A stretch of 64,000 nucleotides of DNA from Leptospira ognonensis (GCF_004770745.1 NZ_RQGD01000046.1:310001-374000), one strand, 5' to 3'; positions 8,304 to 19,245 are shown, counted from the first letter of the stretch. Program-made: numbers and translations. Notes: generated by a model not told the origin, from the letters alone.

Positions 8304-10364
8304 ATGACTATGTCTTCGGATAATTCTGCATTTAATTCAGGGCGTGAACTTTCCTCAAGAAGGGTTTCCGGACTTATAAGAGCGCTCTTGCAGGAGACAA
8401 AATCTTCTACTTCGATGAATCCTTTTCCTGAGATCGTAGATGATGTTACCTATTCCAGGATCATGCGAGATCCTAACTTTTGGATTTCACAGGAATTAGA
8501 AGATCGCATGATTGGTTTTATCACTCAGACCATGGATGTTTCGGGGCTTTTATACCATCTGGGAACAGAAACGCTCATCACACAAGCCTACGATTTACTT
8601 CCGTTAGATGATACACGTATCAGTATCAACGAATTGATCCATCGAATTCCAATTCTTATCAATAGGCTGACTAGAACTGTATTTTTAAATATCCAAAATC
8701 ATGGACCTAATGCAGCATATTTCCTATTTGAATATCATTCTCGTTATGTGGAAAAATGGTATGATGCGATATTCTTTCAAGGTATGCTTAACGGTTTATC
8801 GGTACTTTTCGCCTTAAAAGAATATAGCATCCAAATGACCAAAACAAAGTTATTTGGAATCCATGTTGTACATAAAGATTTAGGAGAAAATATTCAATTT
8901 GGATCTGATGCTAATGAATATCTGTTTGAGTGGAAAGGAGATACATTTTTTCTTTCCCGATCCACACTGAATAAGGATGATTTATCAAATCGACACAAGG
9001 TGATGATTACCGCGAAATCCGAGACTACATCCGAAGAGATTTCGATCATTGATGTAAATGAAGTCGTAAACAGGTCTAGAGAATTAGCCATTGAAAACCG
9101 AGATTTAGAGGCGGCCGTAGAGGTATTAAAATCCTTCAAATTTGAATTAGAAAAAAAGCAACTTTCCATTGCCAAAGATTTAAAATTAGCCAAAAACATT
9201 CAAAAAGGTTTGATTCCTCAAATCATACCAGATTGGAAAGGTGTTCAATTTTGGTCCGCTTATAGTCCCATGCAAGAAGTGAGTGGAGACTATTATGATT
9301 ATTTTCCATTCAGCTCAGATCGGTTAGGCGTTGTGGTATGTGATGTTTCTGGCCATGGTGTTCCCGCTGCGTTCATTACTGCCTTGTCTAAAATGCTATT
9401 TTCAAACTACAAAAAAGCAAAACCCTCAGAAACTTTTAAACACATCAATCGTGAACTATTAGATTTAGTAAAACAACAAGGATATTCTACCTGCGTTTAC
9501 GTGCTCATCGAAGAAGATTACCGAATTGTCTATTCCATCGCTGGCCATCCAAGACCTATCCTTTACCGCGCTAGAACCAAAAAAGCAGAGATTCAAGAAG
9601 GAGAGGGAACATTTCTCGGAATGTTTCCAGACGGTGGCGAGACGTACCGTGATCATAGTTTACAATTAGAGCCTGGTGATAAATTGTTTTTATACACCGA
9701 TGGCATTACCGAGGCAGAGAATGATGTTGGTGAGGTGTTTGGCGAAGAAAGATTGATGGCTCTCATCGAAAAAACCGACCAGCGAACCATCCAGGAGAGC
9801 ATTGATTTTATTATGGCGGCCCATAAAGAATTTACAATGGGTACAGATCCAATGGATGATATCACGTTATTAGGCTTACAATTGTCGCCTAGATTACCTG
9901 AATTCAATGAGCATAAAGCTCGTGCCGAAAAAAGTTATTCCATCAAGAACTTTAAGGATGCCTGCGACGAATACCAAAAAGCTTACGAAATTTTACCACG
10001 TGAGTTAAACACACAACTTGCCTATGGTCGGGCATTGGCAAATTCTGGAAATTTTTCGAAGGCAACTTCACTTCTCGAAGCATATAATAAATTCAAAACG
10101 AATAATTATCTTTCTCATGCGATTCTTGGTTATTGCTATTACAAAGAGAGTCATTTTGAAAAAGCCGAAGTAGAATGGAAGAAAGCTCACTCCTTGAACG
10201 ATGATAATCTATCGATTTTATTCAATTTGGCTAAGGTATATCATAAACTCGGCAAAAAAAGTAAAATGAAAGATGTAACAGAGCGAATGAAAAAATTGGA
10301 ATCAAATTACAAAAGCATCCTTCCCCTAGAAAAGAAGTGGGAATCAATGTTAGATGAACAATAA
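8304..10364 (+). CDS. SpoIIE/RsbU-type PP2C phosphatase with C-terminal TPRs
   Basis: 686 residues. An uncharacterised N-terminal input domain (about 1-245) is followed by a coiled coil (about 255-300, ending KLAKNIQKGLIPQ). A SpoIIE/PP2C phosphatase domain (about 300-530) follows, with SGDYYDYFPF, VVVCDVSGHGVPAAF, FLYTDGITEAEN and DPMDDITLL supplying the metal-binding aspartates. TPR repeats fill about 545-670. Such proteins dephosphorylate anti-sigma-factor antagonists, setting partner-switching stress responses. The N-terminal domain presumably senses a signal, but its ligand cannot be read. No STAS or anti-sigma gene is adjacent. The next gene begins inside its 3' end (11-base overlap), suggesting one transcript with the importer block. 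Confidence 0.88.
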   Translation: MTMSSDNSAFNSGRELSSRRVSGLIRALLQETKSSTSMNPFPEIVDDVTYSRIMRDPNFWISQELEDRMIGFITQTMDVSGLLYHLGTETLITQAYDLLPLDDTRISINELIHRIPILINRLTRTVFLNIQNHGPNAAYFLFEYHSRYVEKWYDAIFFQGMLNGLSVLFALKEYSIQMTKTKLFGIHVVHKDLGENIQFGSDANEYLFEWKGDTFFLSRSTLNKDDLSNRHKVMITAKSETTSEEISIIDVNEVVNRSRELAIENRDLEAAVEVLKSFKFELEKKQLSIAKDLKLAKNIQKGLIPQIIPDWKGVQFWSAYSPMQEVSGDYYDYFPFSSDRLGVVVCDVSGHGVPAAFITALSKMLFSNYKKAKPSETFKHINRELLDLVKQQGYSTCVYVLIEEDYRIVYSIAGHPRPILYRARTKKAEIQEGEGTFLGMFPDGGETYRDHSLQLEPGDKLFLYTDGITEAENDVGEVFGEERLMALIEKTDQRTIQESIDFIMAAHKEFTMGTDPMDDITLLGLQLSPRLPEFNEHKARAEKSYSIKNFKDACDEYQKAYEILPRELNTQLAYGRALANSGNFSKATSLLEAYNKFKTNNYLSHAILGYCYYKESHFEKAEVEWKKAHSLNDDNLSILFNLAKVYHKLGKKSKMKDVTERMKKLESNYKSILPLEKKWESMLDEQ

Positions 10365-11415
10365 AATCCTTTTAGGTAGTATTTGTTTATTTTTTTTAAT
10401 ATCTTTTAAATTCCCAGAAGACCATTCGTTTCATAAAGACTATGGATTGGAATGGATTTATTTTGTCGGACACTTGAAGACGGAAAAAGGCGAGGATTTT
10501 GGTTACGAATTGTCTTTTTTCAGATTGGCTGTCGGTCAAGAGAAGGAAAATGCACGGATAGAAATTTTTCCTGTCCACTTTGCAATTTCCTCGGTATCGA
10601 AGAAAATGCATCAAAGTTTTCAGACAAGACAAAGAACGCTAGGCAAGTTAGCTGGCTACTCCCCAGAGTATATCCATTCTGGTGAGTATGAATTCCAAAT
10701 TTTAGGAAAGGAAAAATTTAGAATCATTGCCAAACCAAAATTTTCAGAAACCAATATAGATTTCATACTCACGGCGACGAAACCACCATTAATACATGGG
10801 CAAAATGGTATCTCCATCAAATCTAGACGAAATTCAAATATTTCTTCATTTTATTATAGTTATCCGAGACTTGTCACAACGGGAACTCTGAAATTTCAGA
10901 ATGTTGACCACAAGATTGTGTCAGGAGACTCATGGATGGACCATGAATGGAGCGAGGGATCTGGCTTTCAAACCTCGATAGTAAGAAAAAATACATCTTG
11001 GGATTGGTTGTGTCTATCTGCTGACGATGGAAGTGACTTCGTTAGTTTCAATTTTAGAGCATCAAGGGAAATGGAACCTGAGGCGACAGGAATTTTACGA
11101 AGTCCCTCTGGTGTAATCATACGATTTGAAAAAGAGAATCAACTTAGTATGATGCCACTTGCGGATGGAAATTGGACGAGTCCTAAGTCAGAGATTACCT
11201 ATCCGCTTCAGTGGAAAATTTTATTTCCAAATGGTTACTGGATCGTAAAGCCAATGTTTACCGAACAAGAGTTTGATGCCAGAAAATCTACGGGATTAAT
11301 TTACTGGGAGGGCATGGTTCTTGCGGAGGGAGTCATTGATGGAAAAAAAAGAAGTGCAAAAGGATATTTGGAATTGAAGGGATATGAGAAAGTAGACAAA
11401 TGGTGGAAGTTGTAG
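10354..11415 (+). CDS. AttH/CrtC-like lipocalin-domain exported protein
   Basis: 353 residues with an N-terminal hydrophobic signal segment ([14 protein letters not shown]). The family pattern is clear: [24 protein letters not shown] near residues 32-56 (quoted in part), [11 protein letters not shown] near 190-200, [14 protein letters not shown], and a final [11 protein letters not shown]. This is the AttH/carotenoid 1,2-hydratase (CrtC) double-lipocalin fold, often annotated as a predicted secreted hydrolase. The substrate is unknown and no carotenoid genes are near. It overlaps the phosphatase gene by 11 bases and abuts yejB after one base, tying it to the peptide importer. Confidence 0.8.
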   Translation: MNNKILLGSICLFFLISFKFPEDHSFHKDYGLEWIYFVGHLKTEKGEDFGYELSFFRLAVGQEKENARIEIFPVHFAISSVSKKMHQSFQTRQRTLGKLAGYSPEYIHSGEYEFQILGKEKFRIIAKPKFSETNIDFILTATKPPLIHGQNGISIKSRRNSNISSFYYSYPRLVTTGTLKFQNVDHKIVSGDSWMDHEWSEGSGFQTSIVRKNTSWDWLCLSADDGSDFVSFNFRASREMEPEATGILRSPSGVIIRFEKENQLSMMPLADGNWTSPKSEITYPLQWKILFPNGYWIVKPMFTEQEFDARKSTGLIYWEGMVLAEGVIDGKKRSAKGYLELKGYEKVDKWWKL

Positions 11416-11416
11416 T

Positions 11417-12427
11417 ATGTGGAGATATTTCCTAAAACGATTTTTTCTCATTTTCCCGACTCTCCTTGGAATTACATTCGTTGTTTTTTTAATTTCACAT
11501 TTAGCACCTGGTGGACCACTCGATAGCGAAATTGCAAAAATTAAAGGCGCGGCGAATCAATCGGGAGCATCCACCAAACAAATTTCAGCTGAAGAAATTC
11601 AAATCATCAAAGAAAGATTGCACTTAGACAAGCCAATACCGATTGCCTATTTGTATTGGCTAAAACAAATCATAGTTCTCGATTTAGGCGAGTCTAGGTT
11701 ACACTCGCGAAAGGTCACCGATCTTATTGTTGAAAAGTTACCAGTTTCTCTTTTTTTCGGTCTTTCAGGATTTTTTTTGACCTATCTCATCTGTATCCCT
11801 TTGGGTATAAAAAAAGCCCTAAAAGAAGGGTCAAACTTTGATTTATATTCCAGCTTCATTATATTTTTTACGTATTCCTTACCTGTGTTTGCGTTCGCGA
11901 TGCTTTTACTTTATTTATTTGCTTCAGGAGAAGTATTTACCTTTTTTCCTTTAGGACATGAAGTTTCAGACTTCTATGAAGATTTGACATTCTTTGGAAA
12001 GATCAAGGATCGAATCAGTCATATGTTTCTTCCGGTTATCTGTTATGTGATTGGTTCCTTTGCAGTCTTAACTTTACTGATGAAAAATAGCCTACTAGAC
12101 CAAATTGCGAAGGAGTATGTTCGTACGGCGGTTTCTAAGGGTCTCGATTTTTCTACTGCCGTTTTTAAACATGCGTTTAGAAACTCTTTGATCCCAATAG
12201 CGACTGGCTTTGGTAGCAATCTCACTTTGATTTTTTCTGGATCTTTGTTTATCGAACTTGTCTTCAATATTGATGGTATGGGCTTGCTTAGTTTTGAAGC
12301 GGTCAGAGAAAGAGATACTGATCTTATGATGGGACTTCTCTTAGCTCAAAGTTTTCTGGGTTTGATCGGCAAAATTATTTCGGATTTTTGTTATGTGGCA
12401 ATAGACCCAAGGATTAACTTCGAATGA
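11417..12427 (+). CDS. Peptide ABC transporter permease, YejB-like
   Basis: 336 residues, six predicted membrane segments. The start is the typical [17 protein letters not shown] of OppB/DppB permeases. The sequence tracks E. coli YejB more closely than Opp[49 protein letters not shown], the EAA-type loop around [20 protein letters not shown], and the very C-terminal DPRINFE. In E. coli the Yej system imports peptides such as microcin C. The stop overlaps the next permease start by 4 bases. Confidence 0.9.
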   Translation: MWRYFLKRFFLIFPTLLGITFVVFLISHLAPGGPLDSEIAKIKGAANQSGASTKQISAEEIQIIKERLHLDKPIPIAYLYWLKQIIVLDLGESRLHSRKVTDLIVEKLPVSLFFGLSGFFLTYLICIPLGIKKALKEGSNFDLYSSFIIFFTYSLPVFAFAMLLLYLFASGEVFTFFPLGHEVSDFYEDLTFFGKIKDRISHMFLPVICYVIGSFAVLTLLMKNSLLDQIAKEYVRTAVSKGLDFSTAVFKHAFRNSLIPIATGFGSNLTLIFSGSLFIELVFNIDGMGLLSFEAVRERDTDLMMGLLLAQSFLGLIGKIISDFCYVAIDPRINFE

Positions 12428-13473
12428 ACTTAATCTCAAATCCTGCGTACCAGCGAAAGTGGAAAAAATTTAAAACCAATAAGCGTGCCTATTATTCTTT
12501 GTTGATTTTGTTTTATTCCTACTTACTTTCCTTATTTTCACCGCTCATTCTCAACAATAAGCCTTTGCTCATCATTTACGAAGGAGAGTATTCCTTTCCC
12601 ATTTTTAATTTTTACCCAGAATCGAAGTTTGGCGGATCCGAGCAAACCGAACCAAATTACAAAGATCTAAATCGGAAACCACAATTTCAAAATTCAAAAA
12701 ATTATATGCTCTTTCCGTTGGTTCCCTTTGGAGTCAACGAAGATAACTTAGCTAGCTTAGAAGAAGGAGCAAATCCTCCCTCGATGCCGACGTTTAGACA
12801 TTGGTTTGGAACAGATGATCGGGGTAGGGATGTATTTACTCGGATCATTTATGGATATCGGCTAGCCATGACATTTAGTCTCATACTTGTTCTTGTTGAG
12901 ATTATACTAGCAGCCATTATAGGAGGAATTCAGGGTTTCTACATTGGAAATGTGGACCTATTTTTGCAGAGAATCATTGAGATTTTGTCAGCTATACCGT
13001 TTCTGTATCTTATTTTAATCCTGGGCGCTTTTTTTGGTAGAAGCTTTATGGTTTTACTCATCACCTATGGAGCGTTAAGCTGGATTGGTTTGAGTTATTA
13101 TATTAGAGGCGAGTTTTTAAAATTGAGAAATCTTGCCTTTGTGGATGCTGCAAGGTCAATGGGTGTGCCTTCAAGGTCCATTATCCTCCGACATATGTTA
13201 CCGAACTCACTGACTCCCCTAGTAACCTTTTTACCTTTTATTTTGATTTCTGCTATTTCAGTTTTATCGGCTCTTGATTTCTTAGGATATGGCATCCCTG
13301 CGCCGAATCCTTCCTGGGGTGAACTGATTGGCCAAGGTAGAGAAAGACTCAGTGCCTGGTGGCTGATTACATTTCCTTCGATTGCTCTATTTATGACCAT
13401 TTTATTTGCTGCATTCGTTGGAGAGGGACTCCGAGATGCCTTCGATCCGAAAGAGAAGGTAACGTATAAATGA
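12424..13473 (+). CDS. Peptide ABC transporter permease, YejE-like
   Basis: 349 residues. It carries the features that separate YejE from OppC: an N-terminal [12 protein letters not shown] segment, a large extracytoplasmic loop with [20 protein letters not shown] and SKFGG, then [19 protein letters not shown]. The permease core includes the EAA-type loop [23 protein letters not shown] and ends [14 protein letters not shown]. It pairs with the upstream YejB-like permease. Overlaps of 4 bases at both ends indicate a tightly coupled operon. Confidence 0.9.
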   Translation: MNLISNPAYQRKWKKFKTNKRAYYSLLILFYSYLLSLFSPLILNNKPLLIIYEGEYSFPIFNFYPESKFGGSEQTEPNYKDLNRKPQFQNSKNYMLFPLVPFGVNEDNLASLEEGANPPSMPTFRHWFGTDDRGRDVFTRIIYGYRLAMTFSLILVLVEIILAAIIGGIQGFYIGNVDLFLQRIIEILSAIPFLYLILILGAFFGRSFMVLLITYGALSWIGLSYYIRGEFLKLRNLAFVDAARSMGVPSRSIILRHMLPNSLTPLVTFLPFILISAISVLSALDFLGYGIPAPNPSWGELIGQGRERLSAWWLITFPSIALFMTILFAAFVGEGLRDAFDPKEKVTYK

Positions 13474-14453
13474 ATCAAACTATGCAGCCATATTTAATTT
13501 CTCTTAAGGATTTAAGTGTGCAATTGTTCACCGAAGAAGGAAAACTTTCGATCATCGAAAATATTTCCTTCAGTATAGGCAGAAGTGAAATTTTTGCATT
13601 AGTCGGTGAATCTGGATGTGGCAAGTCAATTACCGCACTCTCCTTGACACAACTTCTGCCTTCAAACCAAGCATCGTATCCATCAGGTTCCATAATATTT
13701 GAAGAAGAAGACTTAACTCAATGCTCGATCGAAAAATTAAGGAGCATCAGAGGAAAGGACATCACTTACATTTTTCAAGAGCCATTTTCTTCGCTCAATC
13801 CATTACAGAAAATAGGTGATCAATTAATCGAAGGATTTTTATTACATAAATTAGGCGATAAAGAGGCAGCATTGGCAAAAGCCGAGGCACTCTTGAAACG
13901 TGTTGGCATTACTGACGCAAAACAAAGACTAGATCAGTATCCAAATCAGTTTTCTGGAGGTATGTTGCAAAGGGTATCTATCGCCATGGCACTCATGTGC
14001 GATCCAAAACTGCTGATTGCCGATGAGCCTACGTCTGCCATTGATGTTACCATACAGTTGCAATTGATTGAACTTTTGTTAGAGCTAAAAGCAGAAATAA
14101 AAATGTCGATCCTCTTCATTTCCCATGATATCGGTCTTGTTTCAAATATCGCGGATAGAATAGGTGTTATGTATGCTGGCAAACTTGTTGAAGTTGGGAC
14201 GACGGCTGAGGTAATCGATTCCCCAAAACATCCATATGCGAAAGCATTGATAGATGCCTACCCAACGAAGGATAAATTAGGGAAACGTCTTCAAATTATC
14301 GACGGGATAGTTCCCACTCCCCGTGACTATCCCAAAGGATGTCATTTTTATGATCGATGCTCCGAGCGTGTTTCGATGTGTAAAGAAAAGGACCCCATAT
14401 TCAAAAATTTATCTGAAACCCATATTGTTCAGTGTTTCGTGGTGGGTTCCTAA
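13470..14453 (+). CDS. Peptide ABC transporter ATPase, OppD-like (first half of YejF equivalent)
   Basis: 327 residues. Walker A GESGCGKS near residues 47-54, Q-loop [10 protein letters not shown], signature QFSGGMLQR, Walker [14 protein letters not shown] and the H-loop FISHDIGLV are intact. The C-terminal oligopeptide-transporter extension holds the Cys cluster [15 protein letters not shown]. In E. coli the two ATPase halves of Yej are fused in YejF; here this protein and the next are separate. It probably energises the YejB/YejE-like permeases. Confidence 0.92.
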   Translation: MNQTMQPYLISLKDLSVQLFTEEGKLSIIENISFSIGRSEIFALVGESGCGKSITALSLTQLLPSNQASYPSGSIIFEEEDLTQCSIEKLRSIRGKDITYIFQEPFSSLNPLQKIGDQLIEGFLLHKLGDKEAALAKAEALLKRVGITDAKQRLDQYPNQFSGGMLQRVSIAMALMCDPKLLIADEPTSAIDVTIQLQLIELLLELKAEIKMSILFISHDIGLVSNIADRIGVMYAGKLVEVGTTAEVIDSPKHPYAKALIDAYPTKDKLGKRLQIIDGIVPTPRDYPKGCHFYDRCSERVSMCKEKDPIFKNLSETHIVQCFVVGS

Positions 14454-15413
14454 ATGTTAGAATTAAATGATTTAAACGTTTGTTATTCGAATAAAAAATT
14501 TTTTTCCTTCCAGTCGGTCGAACTCAAGGCTGTAGAAGATGTCTCTTTTCAAATTCCCAAAGGTTCTATCTTGGGACTCGTGGGTGAATCAGGATGCGGA
14601 AAATCGACATTAGGCAGAGCTATACTCCAGCTTGTACCGATAAAAAGTGGTACGATTTCCTATGATGGTCAAAATATTCATGATCTGAAAGCACTTGATC
14701 AAATGAATCTTCGCAAAAAGATCCAGGTTGTTTTTCAGGATCCTTACTCATCGCTAAATCCTCGTTTAACGATTGGCGAAATTATAACGGAAGGATTACT
14801 TGTACACAATAAGAAATTAACTCGTTCAGAAAGGACGGAGCTTGCGCGATCGAGTCTGCTTCAGGTGAATTTGCCTGATTCAATTTTGTCTAGGTACCCA
14901 CATGAATTTTCTGGAGGCCAGAGACAAAGGATTGCGATTGCCCGCGCCTTAATTCTAAACCCCGAGCTTGTGATTTGTGACGAAGCTGTTTCTGCCTTGG
15001 ATATCTCCACACAAGCACAGGTGATTAACACACTCCTTGATTTAAGAGATAAACTAAATCTTTCTTACCTTTTTATTTCCCACGACTTGAATATCGTGAA
15101 TCATATTTCTGATTCCATCGCCGTTATGTATTTAGGCAAAATTGTCGAGATTGGTACAAAAAAAAAGATTATGGAACAACCGGCACATCCTTACACAAAG
15201 GCTTTGTTTTCTGCTAGTTTCGAATTGAAAAATAGAAACCGTACAACGCGTCCTTTAGTAGGAGAAATCCCTAGTATTTCCAAGAAGCCATCTGGATGTT
15301 ATTTTCATACTCGGTGTCCAATCGCTAAGGATATCTGTAAGATAGAAAATCCTATCGTAAAATCTATGGACGCAGAGAGAAAGGTAGCTTGCCATTTTCC
15401 AATGATGACATAG
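14454..15413 (+). CDS. Peptide ABC transporter ATPase, OppF-like (second half of YejF equivalent)
   Basis: 319 residues, starting at the base after the OppD-like stop. Walker [15 protein letters not shown]-loop FQDPYSSLNPR, signature EFSGGQRQR, Walker B LVICDEAVSALDIS and H-loop FISHDLNIV are intact. DEAVSALD is the usual OppF form of the motif. The C-terminal Cys extension GCYFHTRCPIAKDIC matches that of its partner. Last transporter gene; no substrate-binding protein follows. Confidence 0.92.
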   Translation: MLELNDLNVCYSNKKFFSFQSVELKAVEDVSFQIPKGSILGLVGESGCGKSTLGRAILQLVPIKSGTISYDGQNIHDLKALDQMNLRKKIQVVFQDPYSSLNPRLTIGEIITEGLLVHNKKLTRSERTELARSSLLQVNLPDSILSRYPHEFSGGQRQRIAIARALILNPELVICDEAVSALDISTQAQVINTLLDLRDKLNLSYLFISHDLNIVNHISDSIAVMYLGKIVEIGTKKKIMEQPAHPYTKALFSASFELKNRNRTTRPLVGEIPSISKKPSGCYFHTRCPIAKDICKIENPIVKSMDAERKVACHFPMMT

Positions 15414-15425
15414 AATGTAATTGAA

Positions 15426-17492
15426 ATGATAATCACTTTCGGTGAGCGAATCAAGGGATATGTCGGAAAACTTTTTCTTGGTGGCTTATTTATCTTTTCC
15501 ATGTCTTCTTTTTTTTTACTCTATCCTCTTATTTCAGAACCTGATTACTATAAAAATCTCATTCTAAATTTAGTGAACCAACAGTCTGGACTAACTTTCG
15601 ATTACAAGGAGTCTGAGCCAGAGTTATTTCCATTTCCTGGGATTTCTCTTCACCAGGTAACTGTAAGTAAAGCAGATAAGAAGCTCATCCAAGTAGAACG
15701 AGTCACGATCCAAATTTTTTACGGAGTACTGATTGGAAAAGAATTAGAGATACGTAGTATCATCTTGAATACCGGAAACATAGAGTTAAAACGAGAAAAG
15801 GATGAATCGTTTCCTCTGCTTTCAAAATTTCTTGAGCCAAATGATCTTAGAGAGAAGGATAAAAGTACCAGCTCAGAGATACTTACATATTTGGAGGTAT
15901 TCGGGGATTTACCACATCGATTGGAATTAAAAAATATCAATATCGTTTTCGATGATAGACTATATAATCGAGTTATCAAATTATATATTTGGGAATGTAA
16001 TACTGATTTAGACTTAGAGAAACAAAGTATTGATTTTTCCTTATATGGGAAACTAAATGAGGAAACAATTCAACTATATATTGATGCGAATTTTTTAAAT
16101 AATTTGTTATCATACGAAAATTTGCGATTTGAAGGATCGATCGATTTTCAAAATTTTTCTGGAGAAAATTTAACAGATATAGCTATCATCTTTCCGTACG
16201 TTGATTTGAAATCAGCAAGATTAAATGGAGTTGTTCCTTTTTACAAAAGGACTTCAACTACTGTAGCCGCAAAATTTGAACGAGCTCATCTGCAAAATCT
16301 TGCGAGAAAAGGGTCGAAACCATTTTTAGATGCGTACATTTCCGTTTTAATATCCTATGACAATGCGAATCGTAAACTTGCATTTGATGATATTTCAGCA
16401 GAATGGAAGGGGAAAATCAAGATCAACGGATCTGGCTTCGTAACTTTTGATAAACCCCCCCTCTCTCCAACGATTTCTTTTGAAGGCAGATCGGATTATA
16501 TTGATGCCGACTCAGTGATCAATCTCATAAAACTTTGGATAGAGGCAGACTTAGAAAAATCTCTTCTGACTCGAGGAATGGAAGATACAAATTATGTAAA
16601 TCGAATGAATGTGCATCTAAATTTCAATTTAAAGAATGCGAACCTACGAGGTGTTTTTGCCGACAACTTAAATCTATCATTCCATTACCACAAAAGCCAA
16701 ATGAGGATACAAAAAATCAATGCTTGGTTATATGGAGGTTCATTAAACGCCGTTGGAAGTTTCTTTTGGGGAAGTTCCCCGCGCTTAGAGCTAACTGGAA
16801 AAGCAGACAGTATCATCCTTGCTGATTTGTTAAAACATCAGTTTGATATTGCTCCGATGACAGGTAATTTGGAGTCCCAATTTGAATTGAATGCTTTGGG
16901 CAATTCCGAGGATGCTCTGGTAAAAACTTTGAAAATTAAATCTGATTTTAAATCAAAAGATGGTGAATTGCTAAGTTACACGAACATTCTCAAACCCGTT
17001 AGTTCCATCGGGAATCTCATCTCCCTAAAAAAATTGGATTTTTCAAAATCAACTCCCTATAAAGAGATCTCTGTTGGAATGCTCTATCATGAAAGGAAGT
17101 TTCAATTTTCAAATTTTCAATTGAAAGCTGATGGACTCACTGCAAAGGGTGAGGGAGACATCTCTCTCGATAAAAAAATAAATATGAAATTTACAATTGC
17201 GTTGCCAGGCCTTGCGGGTCGAGCCTTAAAACTTCCCATCATTTATTCAGGAATTTATGGGGTGAACTCTCCTTATATCGACCCCATCTGGTTAGGTTCC
17301 GTATATGCGGGAACCATTTTACTTGCCGGTCCTGCTGGTGCAACAGTTGGGGGCATCGCCGGGTCAGCGGTTTCGGAATATGTCAACCGCGCCGTTGATA
17401 ATGTCACAGACACGGTTCAATCTGGCTGGAGCAGTGTAAGAGGAAAATTGACTCAGATTTTTTCAAGTGAGTCGAAACCAGAACAAAAGTAG
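15426..17492 (+). CDS. AsmA-like envelope protein
   Basis: 688 residues: one N-terminal membrane helix (G-G-L-F-I-F-S-M-S-S-F-F-L-L) then a long, beta-rich extracytoplasmic region. The opening pattern (SGLTFDYKESEPELFPFPGISLHQVTV) is the AsmA N-terminal signature. Residues about 380-600 have the LNFNLKNANLRGV and LTGKADSIILADLL type repeats of the AsmA C-terminal domain. A Gly/Ala-rich hydrophobic stretch (about 615-655) precedes a charged tail. AsmA-family proteins form bridges thought to carry phospholipid or influence outer-membrane assembly. It starts 12 bases after the importer genes, so is probably in their operon, though no clear ribosome site is seen. Confidence 0.78.
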   Translation: MIITFGERIKGYVGKLFLGGLFIFSMSSFFLLYPLISEPDYYKNLILNLVNQQSGLTFDYKESEPELFPFPGISLHQVTVSKADKKLIQVERVTIQIFYGVLIGKELEIRSIILNTGNIELKREKDESFPLLSKFLEPNDLREKDKSTSSEILTYLEVFGDLPHRLELKNINIVFDDRLYNRVIKLYIWECNTDLDLEKQSIDFSLYGKLNEETIQLYIDANFLNNLLSYENLRFEGSIDFQNFSGENLTDIAIIFPYVDLKSARLNGVVPFYKRTSTTVAAKFERAHLQNLARKGSKPFLDAYISVLISYDNANRKLAFDDISAEWKGKIKINGSGFVTFDKPPLSPTISFEGRSDYIDADSVINLIKLWIEADLEKSLLTRGMEDTNYVNRMNVHLNFNLKNANLRGVFADNLNLSFHYHKSQMRIQKINAWLYGGSLNAVGSFFWGSSPRLELTGKADSIILADLLKHQFDIAPMTGNLESQFELNALGNSEDALVKTLKIKSDFKSKDGELLSYTNILKPVSSIGNLISLKKLDFSKSTPYKEISVGMLYHERKFQFSNFQLKADGLTAKGEGDISLDKKINMKFTIALPGLAGRALKLPIIYSGIYGVNSPYIDPIWLGSVYAGTILLAGPAGATVGGIAGSAVSEYVNRAVDNVTDTVQSGWSSVRGKLTQIFSSESKPEQK

Positions 17493-17501
17493 TTCAAATT
17501 T

Positions 17502-19229
17502 TTAAATTGTTTCTCGTATAGGAATTCCTTCTTTCTTCAAAATGCGCAGAGCATTTGTCGTTTTGGAAATGCCATCACGTAACTGAAAATCAAATATCAT
17601 TTCACCATCTTTCTCGAGTTCCGTAAAATGAAAGAGGTTGGCACCATTGGTCTCTGCAATTTCTAAATCATGCGTAGTTAAAAATACGATGGCTCCCTTT
17701 TCTTTAAGAGCATGAAGGATTTCACGAGTTGCGATTTGTCGCTCCCGCGAGTTTGTACCTTTTAAGATTTCATCAAGAAACAATATAGGTAGTTCACTGG
17801 AAGCATCGGATTTTTTTATGATCTCTGAGAGTCGCCTAACTTCAGAATAGAAAAAGGAAATTCCATTTTCTAAAGAATCTTGTGAACGAATGAGTGTGTG
17901 AATTCGGAAATTACAGAAATCCATCTCTCGACCGCAAACAGGCCCGCCCATACCCGCTAAGATTAAGTTGACTGCGATGGATCTTAGATAGGTTGTTTTC
18001 CCAGACATATTTGAACCCGTGATGATCATCAGGTTTCCCTCCTCCATGGAAGGCAGACGATTGCCAATTCTACTTCTCTCGTCTAACAAAGGATGTGCAA
18101 GAATCGAGGCAGAGATATTTCGATTCTCAGTTAAATTGGGAAAATCATAATTTGGATGTAAAACTGCAAAATGTGCAATCGGAAGTAAGGCCTCTAATGA
18201 AATCCACTTGTCTCGGAACCCTTCCCATTCTGATCCATAATTTGATATCCACTTGCTATACTTCTTTACTTTCCATAAATCCCAAAGAAACAGAACGTTG
18301 AGAAATATATGCGGAATGGGTGAAATGATCCAAGCAGAGGAATCACCCAGCCTTCTCATCTCTCGCATCATCTTTGTTATGTTTGATCTATTTCCATTCT
18401 CCATTCGCATCCAAGCGCAATGAAACGTGAAAATGGTATTCGAATATGCCTGGATATGTTTCCAAATCCGAGACGACTGCTTTCGATACGATACAAATAG
18501 TAAAAAGTTGAGAAGAAGTAACAAAGGTGCGAAAGGCAAAGAGAATACAGTGGAGATTAAAAGCCAGATGGGTGTAAAAATGCTCAGCGTTGGAAAGATC
18601 ATTTTTAATATTTTCTTATCTTGCCAAAAATTTACCTGCGAGGGCGCCGAATGAATCGAAATTTTTTCTATCGCTGTTGATCGAAACATTTCTACCTTAC
18701 GCAGCAAGTGGTATGTCAGATATTTCGTGTTTAATGTCTCTTTGATTCTACTTTGTGCAGCTTTGGCCGAAATGTATTGGATTTGTAGGAGCTGTTCTTG
18801 AAACAGTTTCCAGCCTTCAACGGACACGGTAGTATCAAGGTAAGGAAATAGCCCTTGTTTTGTGCAGAGATCTAAATCGATGGAGAGAGGATGATTTCGG
18901 ATTGTCTCTTCATATTCCCAGATTTCAAAACTAGGCAGTTGTTTTACGTTTCCCTCTTTTCGATTTAACTCTCGTTTGAGGAAGTTAAGGGTTTTCTCGA
19001 GTTTACGTACGTGTTCTTTTCGCATTTGGTAGAGTCTGACGGTGGCAACGAATGCTCCTACTGGCAAAGTTAACATCGTATATGTGATAGGAGAAAAATT
19101 GGAGAAATAAAGAAACGAATATCCGAGAAGAATGGATGAGAAAAATACCAAGCGCAGTGTTGATAATTTTTTGAGAGCAGATTTTTTATTTTTATATAGA
19201 TGAGTATAGCGTAAAAGTCGTCGATCCAA
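17502..19229 (-). CDS. Membrane-anchored MutS-like ATPase
   Basis: 575 residues from a TTG start at 19229, the only start that keeps the full N-terminus; no good ribosome site is visible. Two pairs of hydrophobic helices (about 25-60 and 205-250) surround a soluble helical region. The C-terminal third is a MutS family ATPase domain: HPLLDERSRIGN, Walker A TGSNMSGKTTYLRS near residue 400, Walker B LPILFLDEILKGTNSRER, and a switch His in VFLTTHDLEIAE. The mismatch-recognition domain of MutS is missing, so this is not canonical mismatch repair. Function unknown. It follows a 76-residue gene by 16 bases. Confidence 0.82.
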   Translation of the reverse strand: MDRRLLRYTHLYKNKKSALKKLSTLRLVFFSSILLGYSFLYFSNFSPITYTMLTLPVGAFVATVRLYQMRKEHVRKLEKTLNFLKRELNRKEGNVKQLPSFEIWEYEETIRNHPLSIDLDLCTKQGLFPYLDTTVSVEGWKLFQEQLLQIQYISAKAAQSRIKETLNTKYLTYHLLRKVEMFRSTAIEKISIHSAPSQVNFWQDKKILKMIFPTLSIFTPIWLLISTVFSLPFAPLLLLLNFLLFVSYRKQSSRIWKHIQAYSNTIFTFHCAWMRMENGNRSNITKMMREMRRLGDSSAWIISPIPHIFLNVLFLWDLWKVKKYSKWISNYGSEWEGFRDKWISLEALLPIAHFAVLHPNYDFPNLTENRNISASILAHPLLDERSRIGNRLPSMEEGNLMIITGSNMSGKTTYLRSIAVNLILAGMGGPVCGREMDFCNFRIHTLIRSQDSLENGISFFYSEVRRLSEIIKKSDASSELPILFLDEILKGTNSRERQIATREILHALKEKGAIVFLTTHDLEIAETNGANLFHFTELEKDGEMIFDFQLRDGISKTTNALRILKKEGIPIRETI

Positions 19230-19245
19230 AAAACGAGTTACGGAA

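Noticed and set aside
10396..10685. Two short frames overlapping the AttH-like gene
   Set aside because: Shadows of a well-supported gene; no start signal or family pattern.
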